Origin: Chromobacterium aquaticum
GTDB lineage: Bacteria; Pseudomonadota; Gammaproteobacteria; Burkholderiales; Chromobacteriaceae
Assembly (NCBI RefSeq): GCF_021129195.1
Contig: NZ_JAJOHW010000034.1
Coordinates: forward strand, 1-40,020
Direction: 5' to 3'
DNA length: 40,020 nt
Shown: positions 38,908 to 40,020 of the stretch, piece after piece
How the letters are laid out: each line of letters starts with the position of its first letter
Numbering within the stretch: position 1 is the stretch's first letter
Position numbers and translations under genes: made by a program
The notes under the pieces: model-generated
Told to the model about the DNA's origin: nothing
The model's database searches: none
What the model saw: the letters and a program-made list of their open reading frames with translations, nothing else

Positions 38908-38939
38908 AAAAACCGAGGCGCGTCTGCGCCTCGGTTTTT
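38908..38939. terminator. Bidirectional terminator, chitinase and prolyl isomerase
   Basis: A perfect 14-base stem (A-tract plus ACCGAGGCGC, loop GTCT, mirror ending in five T), with A-tract on one side and T-tract on the other. It lies 11 bases after the chitinase stop and 20 bases after the end of the converging isomerase gene. Confidence 0.9.
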
Positions 38940-38959
38940 CGATGAGCTTGAATCGTGGC

Positions 38960-39688
38960 TTAGAGCGCCGGCATCTCATAGCCTTCGATCTGAGCGGCGG
39001 CGACCAGCTGACCCAGATAGGCCTGCATCGCCTTGTTGCCGGCCATATCGTTCAGGTACTGCTGCAGGCGGTCCTTGATCTCTTCAAAGCTCACCTTGCC
39101 GCCTTCGTGGCGTTCCTGCACCTGGATGATGTGGTAGCCGAACTGGGTCTGCACCAGCTGCGGCGCGATTTCACCGGCGGCGGTGCTGAACACTGCTTGT
39201 TCGAATTCCGCCACCATCTGGCCGCGGCCAAACTGCCCCAGGCTGCCGCCTTGCTGGCCGGACGGGCAGGTGGAATGCTCGCGCGCCAGGTCGGCGAAGC
39301 GGGCCGGGTTGGCCTTGACTTCGTCCAGCACGCCTTCGGCCTTGGCCTTGGCCAAGCTGCCGGCCAGGCCTTCGCCCAGCGGGAACAGAATGTGGCTGGC
39401 AACGGCGGATTCGCCGCTGCTGAAGCGCTCGGGATACTGATTATAGAAGGCCAGGCAGGCGGCCTCGTCCACCGCGTCGACATGCAGCTCCCGCTCCAGC
39501 AGCGCGCCGATGGCTGCGCCTTGGTCAGCGGTGTCGATGCCGAGGGACTGGGCTTTTTGCAGCAGCAGTTCGCGCAGGATCAATTCCTGAGCGGCGGCAT
39601 CGCGCGGTTTGGGCGCGTCGGCGTAGTGGGCTTGTTCTGCCTGCACCATGTCTTCGGTGATTTCAATGCCGTTGACTCGAATGGTCAT
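38960..39688 (-). CDS. Parvulin-type peptidyl-prolyl cis-trans isomerase
   Basis: 242 residues, no signal peptide, so probably cytoplasmic. The N-terminal half is a helical NifM/SurA-like region ([20 protein letters not shown]). The rotamase domain (about 95-195) has [48 protein letters not shown] and [14 protein letters not shown]. Single-domain proteins of this form often sit beside respiratory nitrate reductase genes as folding helpers; here the upstream neighbour is outside the window or replaced by a mobile element. AGGAAACC precedes ATG 39688. Confidence 0.92.
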   Translation of the reverse strand: MTIRVNGIEITEDMVQAEQAHYADAPKPRDAAAQELILRELLLQKAQSLGIDTADQGAAIGALLERELHVDAVDEAACLAFYNQYPERFSSGESAVASHILFPLGEGLAGSLAKAKAEGVLDEVKANPARFADLAREHSTCPSGQQGGSLGQFGRGQMVAEFEQAVFSTAAGEIAPQLVQTQFGYHIIQVQERHEGGKVSFEEIKDRLQQYLNDMAGNKAMQAYLGQLVAAAQIEGYEMPAL

Positions 39689-39999
39689 GGAGGTTTCCTG
39701 TGGTGATCTGTGAGGGCCGCCGCCGCTTGTGGCATGGCGGGAAGTTTGCGATTAGAAAAGCGTTGGCGGCGCTTGTCAAGAAAGGCCGCGCCGGCGCAAG
39801 GCGGGGTAGCGTGCCGATCTTGGCTGAAATCTATGGAATTTTAAGAATAATCTTATATTTGTCCGCCGACTGAATCGTTAGTATACGAGTCATGCAGCTT
39901 TGGAGCCTACAGGGAGATCACGCTGGCGCTACGCATTACTGTGAAGTGTTTGGCCGCCTCTCCGTTGTTTCCGGCATCGAGTTGACGTAGTTCGTCCTT
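39689..39999. other. Intergenic DNA between the isomerase gene and the transposon end
   Basis: 311 bases without a recognisable gene. It becomes AT-rich at about 39825-39890, with a small inverted repeat TAAGA-ATAA-TCTTA at 39842-39855. Short frames exist on both strands at 39892-39990 but lack ribosome sites or known sequence. The left half must hold the isomerase promoter. Confidence 0.5.
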
Positions 40000-40020
40000 T
40001 GTCATTTTCAGAAGACGACT
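40000..40020 (+). mobile_element. Terminal inverted repeat of a Tn402/Tn5053-family transposon (element continues outside)
   Basis: The last 21 bases, beginning TGTCATTTTCAGAAGACGAC, match from memory the first 21 bases of the 25-base repeat at the tni end (IRt) of Tn402-like elements, the backbone of class 1 integrons. The outer tip TGT is at 40000, so the transposon extends to the right. The 5 bases before it (TCCTT) would be the target duplication. Only one end is visible, so a full element cannot be shown here. Confidence 0.7.

Noticed and set aside
39892-39990. 32-codon plus-strand frame (and an antisense one) before the transposon end
   Set aside because: No ribosome site, no known similarity, length within chance expectation.

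Overview
The window is GC-rich, gene-dense chromosomal DNA from a motile, chitin-degrading betaproteobacterium. The flagellar gene set, the Hmp/NsrR nitric oxide locus, the chito-sugar locus and the GH18 chitinase together suggest Neisseriales, most likely Chromobacterium or a close relative. This placement comes from protein recognition only; no search was run. No tRNA, rRNA or CRISPR array was seen.

Left part (1-5645): a compact minus-strand unit encodes a di-iron-type metallo-beta-lactamase-fold protein, a FimV-like membrane TPR protein and a receiver-like protein cut by the left edge. It diverges from hmp (nitric oxide dioxygenase) and nsrR (iron-sulfur NO sensor). The shared intergenic region holds two NsrR-type palindromes and one FNR/DNR-type box, so the region reads as an oxygen/NO response locus. 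A lipoprotein-like endonuclease I follows.

Sugar locus (5638-12763): a minus-strand cluster (sugar kinase, solute-binding protein, two MalFG-type permeases, no ATPase) diverges from a ROK regulator and a cytoplasmic GH9 enzyme of the exo-glucosaminidase type. The likely job is import and cleavage of chito- or chitosan-disaccharides. The secreted GH18 chitinase at 37649-38896 would supply substrate, and its promoter carries TTGGTATT-type repeats that also occur once between the kinase and the regulator.

Middle (12829-17914): RhlE-type RNA helicase, a CSS-EAL membrane protein whose EAL site has a Glu-to-Lys change, an unrecognised 275-residue protein, and a response regulator with two receiver domains, the first lacking its phospho-acceptor Asp.

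Flagellar block (18176-28476): flgBCDEFGHI runs from a sigma54-type promoter and ends at a strong terminator. flgJ has its own sigma54-type promoter directly after that terminator, and flgKL has an excellent sigma28-type promoter. Convergent to flgL is an EF-hand-like repeat protein with its own sigma28-type promoter, which places it in the late flagellar regulon. A flagellin gene (32010-33038) and a FliK-like gene that appears to start at ATT (33139) lie further on, separated from the main block by an MgtC-family gene and a class III CoA-transferase.

Right part (34136-40020): an orphan periplasmic binding protein, a YdcF-family protein, an AraC regulator, a LysE exporter, the chitinase and a parvulin-type prolyl isomerase. 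The last 21 bases match, from memory, the terminal inverted repeat of Tn402/Tn5053-family transposons, so the window probably stops just inside a mobile element.
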